DNA from: Methanohalophilus halophilus
GTDB lineage: Archaea; Halobacteriota; Methanosarcinia; Methanosarcinales; Methanosarcinaceae
DNA: 64,000 nucleotides
NCBI RefSeq assembly: GCF_001889405.1
Contig: NZ_CP017921.1
Span: 62,001 to 126,000, forward strand
Reading direction: 5' to 3'
Each line of letters begins with the position of its first letter. The first letter of the stretch is position 1. Shown here in pieces: positions 16,224 to 26,101 of this stretch. A model generated the notes under the pieces. That model was not told the origin of the DNA and made no database searches. It worked only from the letters and a program-made list of their open reading frames with translations. A program made the translations under genes and the position numbers.

Positions 16224-19200
16224 TTAGTTCTGCTTGATGTATTCTATCATCCGGGGTGTCAAAAGCGGTGCAATCTGTGGAAGCATGTTGGGCATCAGAT
16301 TCTCCATTGCTTTTGGCATCAGGTCCGGAAGCTGTTCTTCCATGTAGTCGGGCATCTGGACATGACGGGTAACTGCTTCAAGCATATCCGGCATGACCTT
16401 CGGCATTAAGGAGGGCAGGAGCATCGGCATCATTTTGGGCATCATCGGCGCCATTAGCTTATCCATACCCGGTACATATTTGACCGTTTTCATCATTCCC
16501 CTCATATACGAAGGCATCGCTTCCATCATCTGTGGCATCAGTTCCATCATCAGATTGGTCATGTTCTCAGGTTTCATAAGATAGATCATCTGCTCAAAGA
16601 CAGCCCAGCCCGCCAGAGCATCATTGGTAGTATCCGCAATATCATACCCCATACTACGGGCCACGGTTGCACCCAGATCCTGTACATCCACAGGGATATT
16701 GCTCTTCTGTGCAGATACACGCAGCTGCACCTGACAACATGGGCAGGCAGCAAGCATAATATCCGCACCCACAGCTTCGGCTTCTTTCAGGCGCATACCA
16801 CCGATTACATTGGCAACGTCAGGCTCGTCTACCAGGGTCAATACTGAACCACAACAGTGTCCGTTTTCCCTGTTGTGCTCCATTTCACGGAATTCAACAC
16901 CAGGAATGGCTTTTGCAAGCTTTCTGGGAGGCTCATAGATACCTCCGGCACGTCCCATATGACAGGCATCATGGATTGTAACGGTCTTTTCCAGTGGAAC
17001 CTTGAGTTTGGGTTCAAGTACATCCATCCTTTCAGCAAGTACTTCGGAATAGTGCTTGACTTCAAAATCATAATCAATTCCCAGTTTTTCGGCCCACTGG
17101 CGATAATAGGTATGCCATACAAACCAGCATGCAGGGCAGGAAGTAATTACGGTTTTGACACCCTTTTTCTTCATGTTGCCCACATTCATTTTCATGATGT
17201 TTTCGAAAACATCCCACTTTCCGGCTGCAAGCATAGGAATACCACAGCAGGATTCCTCCTTACCCAGAATCGTAAAATCAATTCCGGCATCAGAAAGCAT
17301 CCTAGCAGACGCTTCTGCGATATCTTTTTCCACAAAAGAAGCCGTACAACCTGCAAAATAGGCATAATCGGCCTTTTCCTTGATTTTAGGTTTAAGGTCC
17401 TCAGGAACCCATTCGTCCCTGCCCTGACGGTATTCCGCCCAGATATTGCGTTCCTTGTTCAGACTCTGAGCCATGATCTCAAATGGTGGGAAAGTCATTT
17501 TGCCACGCTGCTGCACAAGGTTTTCCCTCAGGCGCAACCATGAATTCTCAATGGGAAGATCCAGCTGGCACCGCACATCACACAATTCACAGGTAGTACA
17601 TGCAAGGAAAGTATCCGTTTGTTCCTGATTAATCTCATCCCTTCCGGCCAAGTATTCCTTGATAAAGAACCATTTACCCCGGGGGGATTGGGATTCCCAT
17701 CCACGCCCGTAATACTGATCGCATTCATTTACACAATAGCCACACTGTGCACAGGTATAAGCATGGGAAATTATGTCACCCGGGATGTTTTTCTGATCTT
17801 TGAATTCAGTCTTATCCACCCCTGACATGTTACCCACAAAGCGCATCAGAGGTTCCATTTTACCTGCCATGGAAAGAGCAGAAGTGAATAATCCCCTGCC
17901 GGTAAATGTCTCAGGATTCATGATATCGGAAGGATCGAGCTCCTTTTTGACATCCATCAATTGCTTGAGCCTTTCACCGTAAACTTTCTCAGCTTGGTCA
18001 GCAAAGTAGAGACCAGAAGCATACATCCTGCCTCCGTTATCTTCAGCAATCTTGATAATACTAAGACCCAGCGAGAATGCCATATTGAACTTAAAAGACC
18101 TCTCCGAATGAGGAATAAAACAGAGGAGTACAACTTCGCCATCCCGGGAAACCATCCCTTCGATCAATACAGGCAGCGAAATTTTTTCATTAATCTCATC
18201 GATTACCTTACTGACCTTGTCCTGTGGCACTACTACCTCGGCTGGAATAAAAGAAGGCCCAAGCCTTTTGACTTTCATCGTCCTGAACCATTCACCTGTT
18301 TCATGTTTTGAAATTTGCTCAGGAAGGATGGAACCACCGGCTTCTTTGATGGTATCTTCAAGACCAGCTACATCCCTGTTATCCGGATAAAAAAAGTTGC
18401 ATATATAAGCTACAGGTAAATCGGTATCCTCCAGTATGATGGGTTCACCGTGGTGCAATTTTTGAGGAGCACGATTTTTCATGTCAGCAAAACCTGGGTT
18501 TATAAATGATATGGACCAGAGCGCAATATTGCGTTCATCAATCAACTGCAGAGCTTTTTGTAAATCTGCAGGATTCCCAAAACTTGCAGAAACGGCTTTT
18601 GTTTGACTGTGTGGTCGGATCTTGACCGTGACCTGTGTAATGATACCAAGCGCCCCCAAATTACCTGCAATCTTTTGCAGATCATTCCCTTGGAACTCAC
18701 GCACCTCACCTTCGGGAGTTACCAGTCTTGCGGAAAGCATTGTGTCCTGGGACCAACCGTACTCATAACTTCCGTAACCCAGACCGTTCTGCCCAAGCCA
18801 ACCCCCAACTGTTGCTGCCGGTGCGCTTGAAGGCAGGGCACAGACGGAGAGATCAACATGATTCAGTTTGGATTCCAGTTTTTCCCAGACTATTCCAGCC
18901 CCGACTGTTGCTGTCAGATTTTCCCTGTCAATATCGTATATATGGTTTAACCGGCCAACATCAGCAATGATTCCTCCCTTTGTAGGAATCACACCACCAT
19001 AGCCGGATGTAGCTCCAGCTCTGGGTACAACAGGTACTGAATAGCGGGAAGCAAAATCCATCAATTTGACAACGTCATCCTCATCCTTGAGTTTAACAAT
19101 AGCAGCAGGTTCCGCTTTTCCAAGGAGTTTCTTTGCCATTGAAGGCAAAGCTCCTACATCATGGTTATAGAAATGACGTTCCCTGCGACTTACATTGACC

Positions 19201-19268
19201 CGTTCCCCGAAAAGATCGGAAAGTTCCTTTTTCTGCTGTTCTGAAAACTCAAAGATTTGTTGTGACAT
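16224..19268 (-). CDS. FAD and Fe-S oxidoreductase (GlcD-HdrD-like fusion) with Met-rich tail
   Basis: The 1014-residue protein combines a FAD_binding_4 domain (about 50-210, with PVVPRAGATSGYGG), a FAD-oxidase C-terminal domain (to about 460), two [4Fe-4S] motifs (CAQCGYCVNEC and CTTCELCDVRC), and two CCG cysteine-rich domains (GCTASF...SCCGIP...SCPACW, then DACHMGRAGG...HCCGS...ACPCCQ). This matches D-lactate or glycolate dehydrogenase-like enzymes whose iron-sulfur half resembles heterodisulfide reductase HdrD. It likely oxidises a 2-hydroxy acid and passes electrons to a membrane or thiol acceptor. Residues 882-1014 form an unusual tail with 29 Met in 133 residues, in repeated LMPxMM units. 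A TATA box and GGAGGG ribosome site precede the gene. Confidence 0.9.
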   Translation of the reverse strand: MSQQIFEFSEQQKKELSDLFGERVNVSRRERHFYNHDVGALPSMAKKLLGKAEPAAIVKLKDEDDVVKLMDFASRYSVPVVPRAGATSGYGGVIPTKGGIIADVGRLNHIYDIDRENLTATVGAGIVWEKLESKLNHVDLSVCALPSSAPAATVGGWLGQNGLGYGSYEYGWSQDTMLSARLVTPEGEVREFQGNDLQKIAGNLGALGIITQVTVKIRPHSQTKAVSASFGNPADLQKALQLIDERNIALWSISFINPGFADMKNRAPQKLHHGEPIILEDTDLPVAYICNFFYPDNRDVAGLEDTIKEAGGSILPEQISKHETGEWFRTMKVKRLGPSFIPAEVVVPQDKVSKVIDEINEKISLPVLIEGMVSRDGEVVLLCFIPHSERSFKFNMAFSLGLSIIKIAEDNGGRMYASGLYFADQAEKVYGERLKQLMDVKKELDPSDIMNPETFTGRGLFTSALSMAGKMEPLMRFVGNMSGVDKTEFKDQKNIPGDIISHAYTCAQCGYCVNECDQYYGRGWESQSPRGKWFFIKEYLAGRDEINQEQTDTFLACTTCELCDVRCQLDLPIENSWLRLRENLVQQRGKMTFPPFEIMAQSLNKERNIWAEYRQGRDEWVPEDLKPKIKEKADYAYFAGCTASFVEKDIAEASARMLSDAGIDFTILGKEESCCGIPMLAAGKWDVFENIMKMNVGNMKKKGVKTVITSCPACWFVWHTYYRQWAEKLGIDYDFEVKHYSEVLAERMDVLEPKLKVPLEKTVTIHDACHMGRAGGIYEPPRKLAKAIPGVEFREMEHNRENGHCCGSVLTLVDEPDVANVIGGMRLKEAEAVGADIMLAACPCCQVQLRVSAQKSNIPVDVQDLGATVARSMGYDIADTTNDALAGWAVFEQMIYLMKPENMTNLMMELMPQMMEAMPSYMRGMMKTVKYVPGMDKLMAPMMPKMMPMLLPSLMPKVMPDMLEAVTRHVQMPDYMEEQLPDLMPKAMENLMPNMLPQIAPLLTPRMIEYIKQN

Positions 19269-19299
19269 AAATACCCTCCATTGATAATTATGAACTAAA

Positions 19300-19311
19300 T
19301 ATTATATAAAG
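19300..19311 (-). promoter_or_regulatory. TATA box of the FAD/Fe-S oxidoreductase gene
   Basis: Read on the minus strand this is CTTTATATAATA, about 35-40 bases upstream of the ATG at 19268, leaving a short leader that carries GGAGGG. Confidence 0.5.
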
Positions 19312-19515
19312 TGAACATGGTATATAATGGTTTTGGGCATACCGCGCAAAACCTATGTTTCGTTTTTTGTTTTATAGTGCTAAAAAATACAAAAACAATC
19401 ATGAATAATACGCAACAAATATTTATAGAATTAACTGCTACGAAATTGAATAATAATAGCACTTGATATGACATTATGATCAATTATTGTATACTATTAA
19501 TTTGAAGATGATCGT

Positions 19516-20706
19516 ATGAATAGAACAAAAATATTACTCACACTGGCAATATTAGGAATTTTTCTAGCATCCTGTGGATGCATGGATTCCTCAGAACCAG
19601 AAAATAAAGGAAATGAGGGAGATAATGGAGTGTTAACCATAACCGATTCTTATGGAAGACAAGTAGTAGTTGCCAACGAGATTGAACATACTATCTGTAT
19701 AGGGGCAGGCACACTACGTTATCTGTGTTATCTAGGGGAACAGGATACAATTGTCGGAGTTGAAGACATAGAACAATGGAAAGAATCTATTGAGTCTCCT
19801 GAAAGACCATACAGGATCGCAAATCCCCAGTTCGGAGATTCTGAAAAATATCCCTATATTGGTGCTTTCAGGGGTAAGTATGACGCAGAATCCATACTGA
19901 CCCTCAACCCTGCCCCGGATGTCATATTCTATAGTTTCTCCAATGCCGAAGATGCAGAAAAGTTATCTTCTGATGTCGGAATACCGGTAGTTGGTCTGAA
20001 TTATGGTAATACCGGGGATGGAAACATGAAGCAATCCCTCCAGATTATGGGCAAGGTAATGGACAGAGAACAAAGAGCAAACGAAGTAATAACTTTCTTT
20101 GAAGAAGAAATTGCCGAACTCAATGAAAGAACTAAGGATAAAGAAACTCCCACTGCATATATAGCAGGAATTAGTTACCGGGGCTCACACGGCATTCTTT
20201 CCACACAGCCGGATTATCCTCCTTTTGAATATGTTAATGTCAACAACGTAGCCTCGAAAATCGGAAAAACCGGAGAATGGCAAGGCTATCAGGTAGGAGA
20301 TGATGCCCTTTTTAATTGGGATTCCAAGCCGGGCATAGATTATATGTTCGTTGATCTGGGCACCTATGATTTTTCGGAGAATGGGAACACTCATACCAAC
20401 GAAAAATACGGCATTGATTCTTTTGCAGCCGGCGGGGTTTATGCTGAGCTGGATGCAGCAAAAGCCGGCAAACTATACGGAGTGATGCCTTACAACTGGT
20501 ACACAACAAACCACGGAAATGTGCTTGCAGATGCATGGTATGTAGGAAAAGTTGTCTATCCTTCAGAATTCCAGGACGTGAACACTCAGGAAAAAGCAAA
20601 TGAGATCTATTCATTCCTCTATGCCGAATCGCCTGTAAATGAGGATATCTACGAAACTATGACCGACAACTTCGGTCATGAGTTTGGACAGATTTCTTTT
20701 GAATAA
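19516..20706 (+). CDS. ABC transporter substrate-binding lipoprotein (BtuF/FecB type)
   Basis: The 396-residue exported protein has a signal with lipobox FLASC (Cys at about 20) and the periplasmic-binding fold of cluster A-II proteins that bind corrinoids, siderophores or haem. It starts with VLTITDSYGRQVVV and has LTLNPAPDVIFY and GIDYMFVDLGTYDF segments, with an insertion making it longer than the usual 300-350. The permease follows after 17 bases and the ATPase overlaps the permease, forming a complete importer. Substrate is not determined by sequence; a corrinoid or iron chelate is most likely. The ATG follows GATGATC. Confidence 0.88.
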   Translation: MNRTKILLTLAILGIFLASCGCMDSSEPENKGNEGDNGVLTITDSYGRQVVVANEIEHTICIGAGTLRYLCYLGEQDTIVGVEDIEQWKESIESPERPYRIANPQFGDSEKYPYIGAFRGKYDAESILTLNPAPDVIFYSFSNAEDAEKLSSDVGIPVVGLNYGNTGDGNMKQSLQIMGKVMDREQRANEVITFFEEEIAELNERTKDKETPTAYIAGISYRGSHGILSTQPDYPPFEYVNVNNVASKIGKTGEWQGYQVGDDALFNWDSKPGIDYMFVDLGTYDFSENGNTHTNEKYGIDSFAAGGVYAELDAAKAGKLYGVMPYNWYTTNHGNVLADAWYVGKVVYPSEFQDVNTQEKANEIYSFLYAESPVNEDIYETMTDNFGHEFGQISFE

Positions 20707-20723
20707 TACTATCAGGGGATTAC

Positions 20724-21797
20724 ATGGAATATTACTGCAAAAAATATGAGGATGAAGTGGAGACACTTCCTGAAAAGTACAGAAGTTACATTGGCAGAAA
20801 AGTTTCCTTTATCCTCATTTCAATATTGTTGACCGGCACAATATTCCTGTATTCCCTTTCAGTAGGCAATGCCGACCTTACAATCTTTGACATAACCCGC
20901 ACGATACTTGGAATGCCAACTGAATTAACACATTCCAAATCAATTATCTGGAATCTGAGAATACCCCGTGCTATTGCTGCAATAATTGCAGGTGTCGCCC
21001 TTTCGATATCAGGGGTCGTATTGCAATCCATCCTGCGCAATCCTCTTGGATCTCCCTATACACTGGGAATATCCCATGCAGCCGCTTTTGGAGCCACACT
21101 TTCAATCCTGGCAGGTACACGCAACTGGCTGCCGATGCTCGATTTGCCTTACATGACAACGCTTTTCGCTTTTGCTTTTTCCCTGATATCAACTTTAACA
21201 ATCCTGGCAATTGCAAAATACAAAAATGCAACCCCGGAAGTGCTTATACTTGTTGGAGTGGCATTGAGTTCATTACTTACAGCTGCCACTATGTTGTTAC
21301 AGTTTTTTGCAGATGACTCGGAACTACCGGAAATAGTGTTCTGGACATTCGGAGATCTTGGAAGGGCTTACTGGGAGAGTATCTACATAATGGGGTTTAT
21401 CACACTGCTATCTTCAGCCTATTTCCTCTATAACCGCTGGAATTATAATGCGATTGATGCAGGAGATGAGGTAGCCAGGGGACTGGGAGTGAATGTTGAC
21501 AGAGTGCGTCTGACAGGAATGCTTGTGGCATCACTGACAACTGCAGCAGCTGTGTCTTTTCTTGGGATAATAGGATTTGTTGGACTGGTGTGCCCGCATA
21601 TCGCCCGCCGGTTTGTAGGAGATGACCAGCGCTTCCTGATACCTTCTGCCTGTATTGTAGGTGCGGTTCTTCTGCTTGCTTCTGACGTTGCAGCACGCCT
21701 GATAATTGCACCCTATGTACTCCCCGTAGGAATAATTACTGCATTCATGGGGGCACCTTTATTCCTGTATCTGCTTATCCGGGGGTATAGCCACTAA
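20724..21797 (+). CDS. ABC transporter permease (FecCD/BtuC family)
   Basis: The 357-residue membrane protein has about ten hydrophobic segments and family motifs: NLRIPRAIAAIIAG, LRNPLGSPYTLGIS, GDEVARGLGVNVDRVRL (coupling helix region) and GLVCPHIARRFVGDDQR. It forms the homodimeric channel of an importer for iron-siderophore, haem or corrinoid. Its stop overlaps the ATPase start (TAATG), so the two are translationally coupled. The short cytoplasmic N-terminus (about 30 residues) is polar. Confidence 0.92.
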   Translation: MEYYCKKYEDEVETLPEKYRSYIGRKVSFILISILLTGTIFLYSLSVGNADLTIFDITRTILGMPTELTHSKSIIWNLRIPRAIAAIIAGVALSISGVVLQSILRNPLGSPYTLGISHAAAFGATLSILAGTRNWLPMLDLPYMTTLFAFAFSLISTLTILAIAKYKNATPEVLILVGVALSSLLTAATMLLQFFADDSELPEIVFWTFGDLGRAYWESIYIMGFITLLSSAYFLYNRWNYNAIDAGDEVARGLGVNVDRVRLTGMLVASLTTAAAVSFLGIIGFVGLVCPHIARRFVGDDQRFLIPSACIVGAVLLLASDVAARLIIAPYVLPVGIITAFMGAPLFLYLLIRGYSH

Positions 21798-22549
21798 TGC
21801 TCAAAATAAGAGAACTTCAGTTTGACTATAAAAAAAGGGAAGTACTCAAGGAAATTGAATTTGATCTCAAACCCGGGGAAGTACTGACAATCCTGGGACC
21901 TAATGGTGTAGGGAAAACCACATTGCTTCGATGTATCAACACAATTCTTGCTCCAAAATCCGGAAGTATAATTGTAGAAGGGGAAAATGTTCTGGAACTT
22001 CCCCGTATAGAAATAGCAAAAAGGCTCGGCTATGTTCCCCAGAATACCGAACCCAGTCGTCTGACAGCATTTGATGCGATATTACTGGGGAGGAGACCTC
22101 ACATCGAATGGGGCATGAAAGAAAAAGACATGAAAATTACCCGTCAGGTAATATCAGATATGGGGATGGAAGAGCTTGCATTGCGCTACATTGATGAAAT
22201 GAGTGGTGGCGAACTGCAAAAAGTAAGCCTTGCACGTGCATTGGTGCAACAACCCCGAATACTCCTGCTGGATGAACCCACAAGCAGCCTGGACCTGAAA
22301 AACCAGCTGGGTATCCTGAATACTGTTGTAGAAGTTGCCAGAAAAGAACACGTTTCAGCAGTAATAACCATGCATGATATAAATCTGGCAATTAGATATT
22401 CCGATCGTTATGTCCTTATTAAAGATGGGGAAGTTTTTGCACACGGAAAGGAAGAAGTAATCACACCTGAAAATATCGAAGCAGTGTATGGGGTCAAAGT
22501 GACTATTGGAGAAGTCAATGGCTACAGGGTAATCGTGCCTGTTGAGTAA
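21797..22549 (+). CDS. ABC transporter ATP-binding protein (FecE/BtuD family)
   Basis: The 250-residue ATPase has Walker A GPNGVGKTT, the Q-loop region VPQNTEP, signature MSGGELQKVSLARAL, Walker B ILLLDEPTSSLD and the switch His in ITMHDINLA. It energises the importer formed with the two upstream genes. The single-base-overlap start indicates one operon 19516-22549. About 130 bases of AT-rich DNA separate it from the next kinase gene, which probably has its own promoter. Confidence 0.93.
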   Translation: MLKIRELQFDYKKREVLKEIEFDLKPGEVLTILGPNGVGKTTLLRCINTILAPKSGSIIVEGENVLELPRIEIAKRLGYVPQNTEPSRLTAFDAILLGRRPHIEWGMKEKDMKITRQVISDMGMEELALRYIDEMSGGELQKVSLARALVQQPRILLLDEPTSSLDLKNQLGILNTVVEVARKEHVSAVITMHDINLAIRYSDRYVLIKDGEVFAHGKEEVITPENIEAVYGVKVTIGEVNGYRVIVPVE

Positions 22550-22677
22550 GATTCACATATATTTCTGAATACTATGTAAATTCTATATATAATAGTAGTA
22601 ATATATAAGTAAAATGGATACTTATTTTTCATTTATAGATACATTACAGGTGGCTTATATTATCCCTTCAATGAGGT

Positions 22678-24831
22678 GTGGCTATCACTTTACAAATGAC
22701 TCCCTACGCTCTAATATTATTAGTATCAACGATTATATCCGCGTTTGTAGCATTGACAGTGTGGTATAGACGTACCTCTGCCGGAGGGTTTACCCTTTTT
22801 TTTCTGATGCTTGCAATTATAGAATGGCAACTTTGCGGAGCCTTTGAATCAATTGTTACAAGCTTGCCTGCAAAAATCTTCTGGTCAAAGGTTTGTTACA
22901 TAGGATCACTGGCTACACCTTTGTTGCTGTTTATTTTTGCAATCCAATATACAAAAATGGAAAAATGGCTTACCCGAAAAAACATTGCCTTGCTTTGCAC
23001 GATACCAGCTGCCATATTCATCCTTACATTGACCAACGAATGGCATAGCTTGATATGGACAAGTTATACACCGGCATCTGCATTCAATACTATTATTTAC
23101 GGTCATGGACCGGGATTCTGGATAATGATAGCATACAACTACCTGATATTGCTAGTTGCCACACTGATATTATTGTTTTCAGGAAAATCTTCCAGAAAAA
23201 TATATCGTCAACAGTTAGAACTGATTATTGTTGCTCTTGCATTTCCATGGGCAGGAAATATCTTATACCTATTAGATATGGGACCTTTCCCCGGACAGGA
23301 TCTTACAATCGTAGGATTCACCCTGACAGGACTTATTCTTTCATTCAACCTCCACCAATTCAAATTCCTTGACCTGGTCCCCATGGCTCGTGATCGGTTA
23401 ATGGAAAAAATGAATGACGGAATCATAGTTGTTGACAATAAAGAACGTATAGTGGACGTAAACCCTGCAGCAAAAGAGATATTCAGCAACAAACCAGAAA
23501 AATTGCTCGGCAAAAATATAGGACAACTGTTTCCTGACCTGAACACTAAAATAGAGAGAAATGATCTGTTTGAGAATGTATCCAGGGAGCAGGAGATATG
23601 GAGAAATGGATTGAAAAGCACCTATAATATCAATATTACTCCACTTGACGATAAACAAGGAAATCCTTTCGGGAAACTTATTCTGTTACATAATATTTCG
23701 GAGCTGAAGAAAACTGAAGAAATACTGCGTGAAAGTGAGGAAAAATATCGTGCAATCGTAAACAATACCCATGAGATGGTCTACATCTATTGCGGAGAAC
23801 GGTTTCTGTTTGTAAATGATAGGATCTGCGAAATTACAGGTTATACAAGAGAGGAAATCGACAATATGAAAGTGCTTGACCTGGTGCACCCTGAGGAAAA
23901 GGAAAAAATCAGGCAAATCATACAAAAAAGGGCTGACTGCGAGGATGCACCCGCAACTCTTGAAACCTGTATAGTTACCAAAAATAGGGAAAAAAGGCAG
24001 GTAGAAATTGCAATAAGCAATATTACATATGAAGGCCAGTATGCGGCACTTGGCTCAGCCAGGGATATTACTGAAAGGAAAGAAAACGAAAATGTGCTTG
24101 TACAGGCAAAAATGAAAGCAGAAGAAGCAGACCGCACTAAATCCGAGTTCATGACCACCATGAGCCATGAGCTCAGAACACCCCTGAATTCAATTATTGG
24201 TTTTTCTCAAATGCTTCTTGAAGTTCCCGATAGTGAACTTTCCAATGCCCAGAACAAATATGCTTCTAACATCCTGAAAAGTGGGGAAAATCTCTTACAT
24301 CTCATCAACGACATATTGGATATTTCCAGAGTTGAAGCAGGAAAAAAAGAGGTTGAAGCGGAATATTTTGATATTCACCAAGCACTCGATGACGTGGAGA
24401 TGCTAATACATCCCCTCGCCTTAAAGAAAAACATAGAAGTCATTATCGATTGTGAAAATGCAAATAATTTACTCTATGCGGACATGGTCATGTTCAAACA
24501 AGTCATGTACAATCTTCTCAACAATGCAATCAAGTTCACTGCAGAAAAAGGAAAAGTATCTGTCACAGCCAAGTCCGGAGAAAATGAGACAAGTATATCG
24601 ATAATCGATAATGGAATCGGCATACCTGAAGATAAAAAGGAAATGATCTTTGAGCCATTCAAGCAAATTGATTCTGCAAAAAACAGAAGATATGAAGGTA
24701 CAGGGCTGGGTTTGGCTCTTGTAAGAAATTATGTGGAAATGCATGGAGGTAACGTGCGGGTCGAAAGTGAAGAAGGAAAAGGCAGCACCTTTATTTTCAC
24801 AATTCCACAACAGGATATTCCTGGTAAATAA
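22678..24831 (+). CDS. Membrane sensor histidine kinase (7TM-PAS-PAS-HisKA-HATPase)
   Basis: The 717-residue kinase starts at GTG 22678 (after GAG-G bases). Residues about 8-225 contain seven hydrophobic segments of the histidine-kinase N-terminal 7TM type. Two PAS domains follow (about 240-345 and 355-470, the second ending SARDITERKENE). The HisKA box is canonical, with H497 in TMSHELRTPL, and HATPase boxes NAIKFT, IDNGIGIPED and YEGTGLGLAL are intact. It contrasts with the degenerate kinase at 4271. Its ligand and response regulator are unknown; the neighbouring transporter and iron permease make metal or corrinoid sensing a guess only. Confidence 0.92.
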   Translation: MAITLQMTPYALILLVSTIISAFVALTVWYRRTSAGGFTLFFLMLAIIEWQLCGAFESIVTSLPAKIFWSKVCYIGSLATPLLLFIFAIQYTKMEKWLTRKNIALLCTIPAAIFILTLTNEWHSLIWTSYTPASAFNTIIYGHGPGFWIMIAYNYLILLVATLILLFSGKSSRKIYRQQLELIIVALAFPWAGNILYLLDMGPFPGQDLTIVGFTLTGLILSFNLHQFKFLDLVPMARDRLMEKMNDGIIVVDNKERIVDVNPAAKEIFSNKPEKLLGKNIGQLFPDLNTKIERNDLFENVSREQEIWRNGLKSTYNINITPLDDKQGNPFGKLILLHNISELKKTEEILRESEEKYRAIVNNTHEMVYIYCGERFLFVNDRICEITGYTREEIDNMKVLDLVHPEEKEKIRQIIQKRADCEDAPATLETCIVTKNREKRQVEIAISNITYEGQYAALGSARDITERKENENVLVQAKMKAEEADRTKSEFMTTMSHELRTPLNSIIGFSQMLLEVPDSELSNAQNKYASNILKSGENLLHLINDILDISRVEAGKKEVEAEYFDIHQALDDVEMLIHPLALKKNIEVIIDCENANNLLYADMVMFKQVMYNLLNNAIKFTAEKGKVSVTAKSGENETSISIIDNGIGIPEDKKEMIFEPFKQIDSAKNRRYEGTGLGLALVRNYVEMHGGNVRVESEEGKGSTFIFTIPQQDIPGK

Positions 24832-24837
24832 AAATGT

Positions 24838-24855
24838 ATATTCCAGATGGAATAT
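24838..24855. terminator. Terminator hairpin between convergent genes
   Basis: ATATTCC/GGAATAT form a perfect 7-base stem with a 4-base loop between the kinase stop and the end of the FTR1 gene. Confidence 0.5.
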
Positions 24856-24867
24856 GTGTTTACAGCA

Positions 24868-25683
24868 TTATGTAGTCTGCACAGTACCGTTTTTACTCTT
24901 TGAATTCAAACCTTTTATGCCAATACCAAGTGCTACATAGTAACCTATGTATGAAATTACTTCCAGCAATGAAGGGTTTCCATTATACCCGAACAAGGAC
25001 TTCAGCAATGACCCTGCAATTCCATCTTCACTCAATATGTGGTTAATATCCCACAGATGTTCATTGAATACCGGAATGAGAGCCGCTTCCTGAAGTTCAT
25101 GGATACCATGGGCAGTGAGTCCTGCAGCAAAGAGTATCAGGAAAACACTGGTAAGATTGAAAAACATACCCAAATTCAGGTGATATGAGGATTTGAATAC
25201 CAGATACGCTATGACCACAGAAACGGCCAGTCCCAGCAAACCGCCGTAAAGAACGGTACTTGTTTCTGTGTTCATTGCCGCAGCACCCATAAAGAGTACC
25301 GTTTCAATACCTTCTCTGAATACAGACACAAAAGCCAGACCCATCAAGCCATATTCTGTTTTGGAATCTACATTCTTGCGTATATTTGCAGATATATTAC
25401 TGCTTTCTTTGAGCATCCATATGATCATTGACGTGAGCACAAGAGCTGCAAGCAACATCACTACTCCTTCAAAAAGTGCCTCATTCCTGCCTTCAAATTC
25501 AATTGCAAGTATATTGAAAGTCACTGCAGCCAGCAAACTGCTAAGAATACCAAGGCCCACACCGGCATATACATACTTATTCACATAATCTCTGTTTGTT
25601 TGTACTAGGTAACCCAGAATAACTCCCACAATCAAAAGGGCTTCCAGGCCTTCCCTGAATGTAATCATAAAGCTTTCCAACAT
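24868..25683 (-). CDS. FTR1-family iron permease
   Basis: The 271-residue protein has seven hydrophobic segments and two copies of the iron-passage motif: REGLE at residues 10-14 and REGIE at 123-127, as in Ftr1/EfeU iron permeases. It should move ferric or ferrous iron across the membrane. No EfeO/EfeB partner or multicopper oxidase is adjacent. The ATG follows an AGGAGA ribosome site. DtxR-like palindromes overlap its promoter, which fits iron-dependent repression. Confidence 0.9.
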   Translation of the reverse strand: MLESFMITFREGLEALLIVGVILGYLVQTNRDYVNKYVYAGVGLGILSSLLAAVTFNILAIEFEGRNEALFEGVVMLLAALVLTSMIIWMLKESSNISANIRKNVDSKTEYGLMGLAFVSVFREGIETVLFMGAAAMNTETSTVLYGGLLGLAVSVVIAYLVFKSSYHLNLGMFFNLTSVFLILFAAGLTAHGIHELQEAALIPVFNEHLWDINHILSEDGIAGSLLKSLFGYNGNPSLLEVISYIGYYVALGIGIKGLNSKSKNGTVQTT

Positions 25684-25702
25684 GTTTGTTCTCCTGTAAT
25701 AT

Positions 25703-25755
25703 TTAGGTACCCCTAATTAACATTGTGAACTATATAAAAGTTAGGGTTCCCATAA
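25703..25755 (-). promoter_or_regulatory. Putative iron-responsive DtxR/IdeR operators around the FTR1 promoter
   Basis: Site 1 (25703-25716) has half-sites TTAGG and CCTAA separated by 4 bases, the same arrangement as the core of the DtxR consensus. Site 2 (25741-25755, TTAGG-GTTC-CCATAA) is an imperfect copy. Between them the minus-strand TATA box CTTTTATATA lies at 25731-25740, so predicted transcription starts near 25710, inside site 1. The regulator itself is not in the window. Confidence 0.5.
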
Positions 25756-25897
25756 ATATAACCGGTATTAAAATCGAAACTGGGGATAATGGACCATAAA
25801 TTCAGCCGTTTAAATTCCAGACCAATGTCAAAGAATTAATGTTACAAACCCAAACATAATTAATAATAAAAAGTATATTAATATAACTGGGAAAGAC

Positions 25898-26029
25898 ATG
25901 CTCATTATAAGGAAAAATGGAAACACTAAAAGAGGAAATGGGCGGCTTAAATCTGAAATTGAACATATAAAAGAACCATATCTCGAAAAAATAGAAGAAA
26001 TAAAGAAAAAATACGATATTGAGGAGTGA
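25898..26029 (+). CDS. Possible small charged protein (43 aa)
   Basis: An ATG frame of 43 codons encodes a basic then acidic, helical, lysine/glutamate/isoleucine-rich peptide (ending KIEEIKKKYDIEE). The ribosome site is weak (GGGAAAG). It lies at the left edge of the AT-rich island in an otherwise empty stretch (25756-26160). It may be a real small gene, a remnant of a larger one, or chance. Confidence 0.3.
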   Translation: MLIIRKNGNTKRGNGRLKSEIEHIKEPYLEKIEEIKKKYDIEE

Positions 26030-26101
26030 GAACCTTATTTATTCAATGGTGTGAAATTGACATGGATATTGTTGAATACTTTCTTAAATAAGAAATAGTA
26101 A

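Noticed and set aside
19376-19463. Inverted 7-mers AGTGCTA (19376-19382) and TAGCACT (19457-19463) flanking the promoter region of the substrate-binding gene
   Set aside because: They are 74 bases apart and short; could be a looping operator, but chance is likely in AT-rich DNA.
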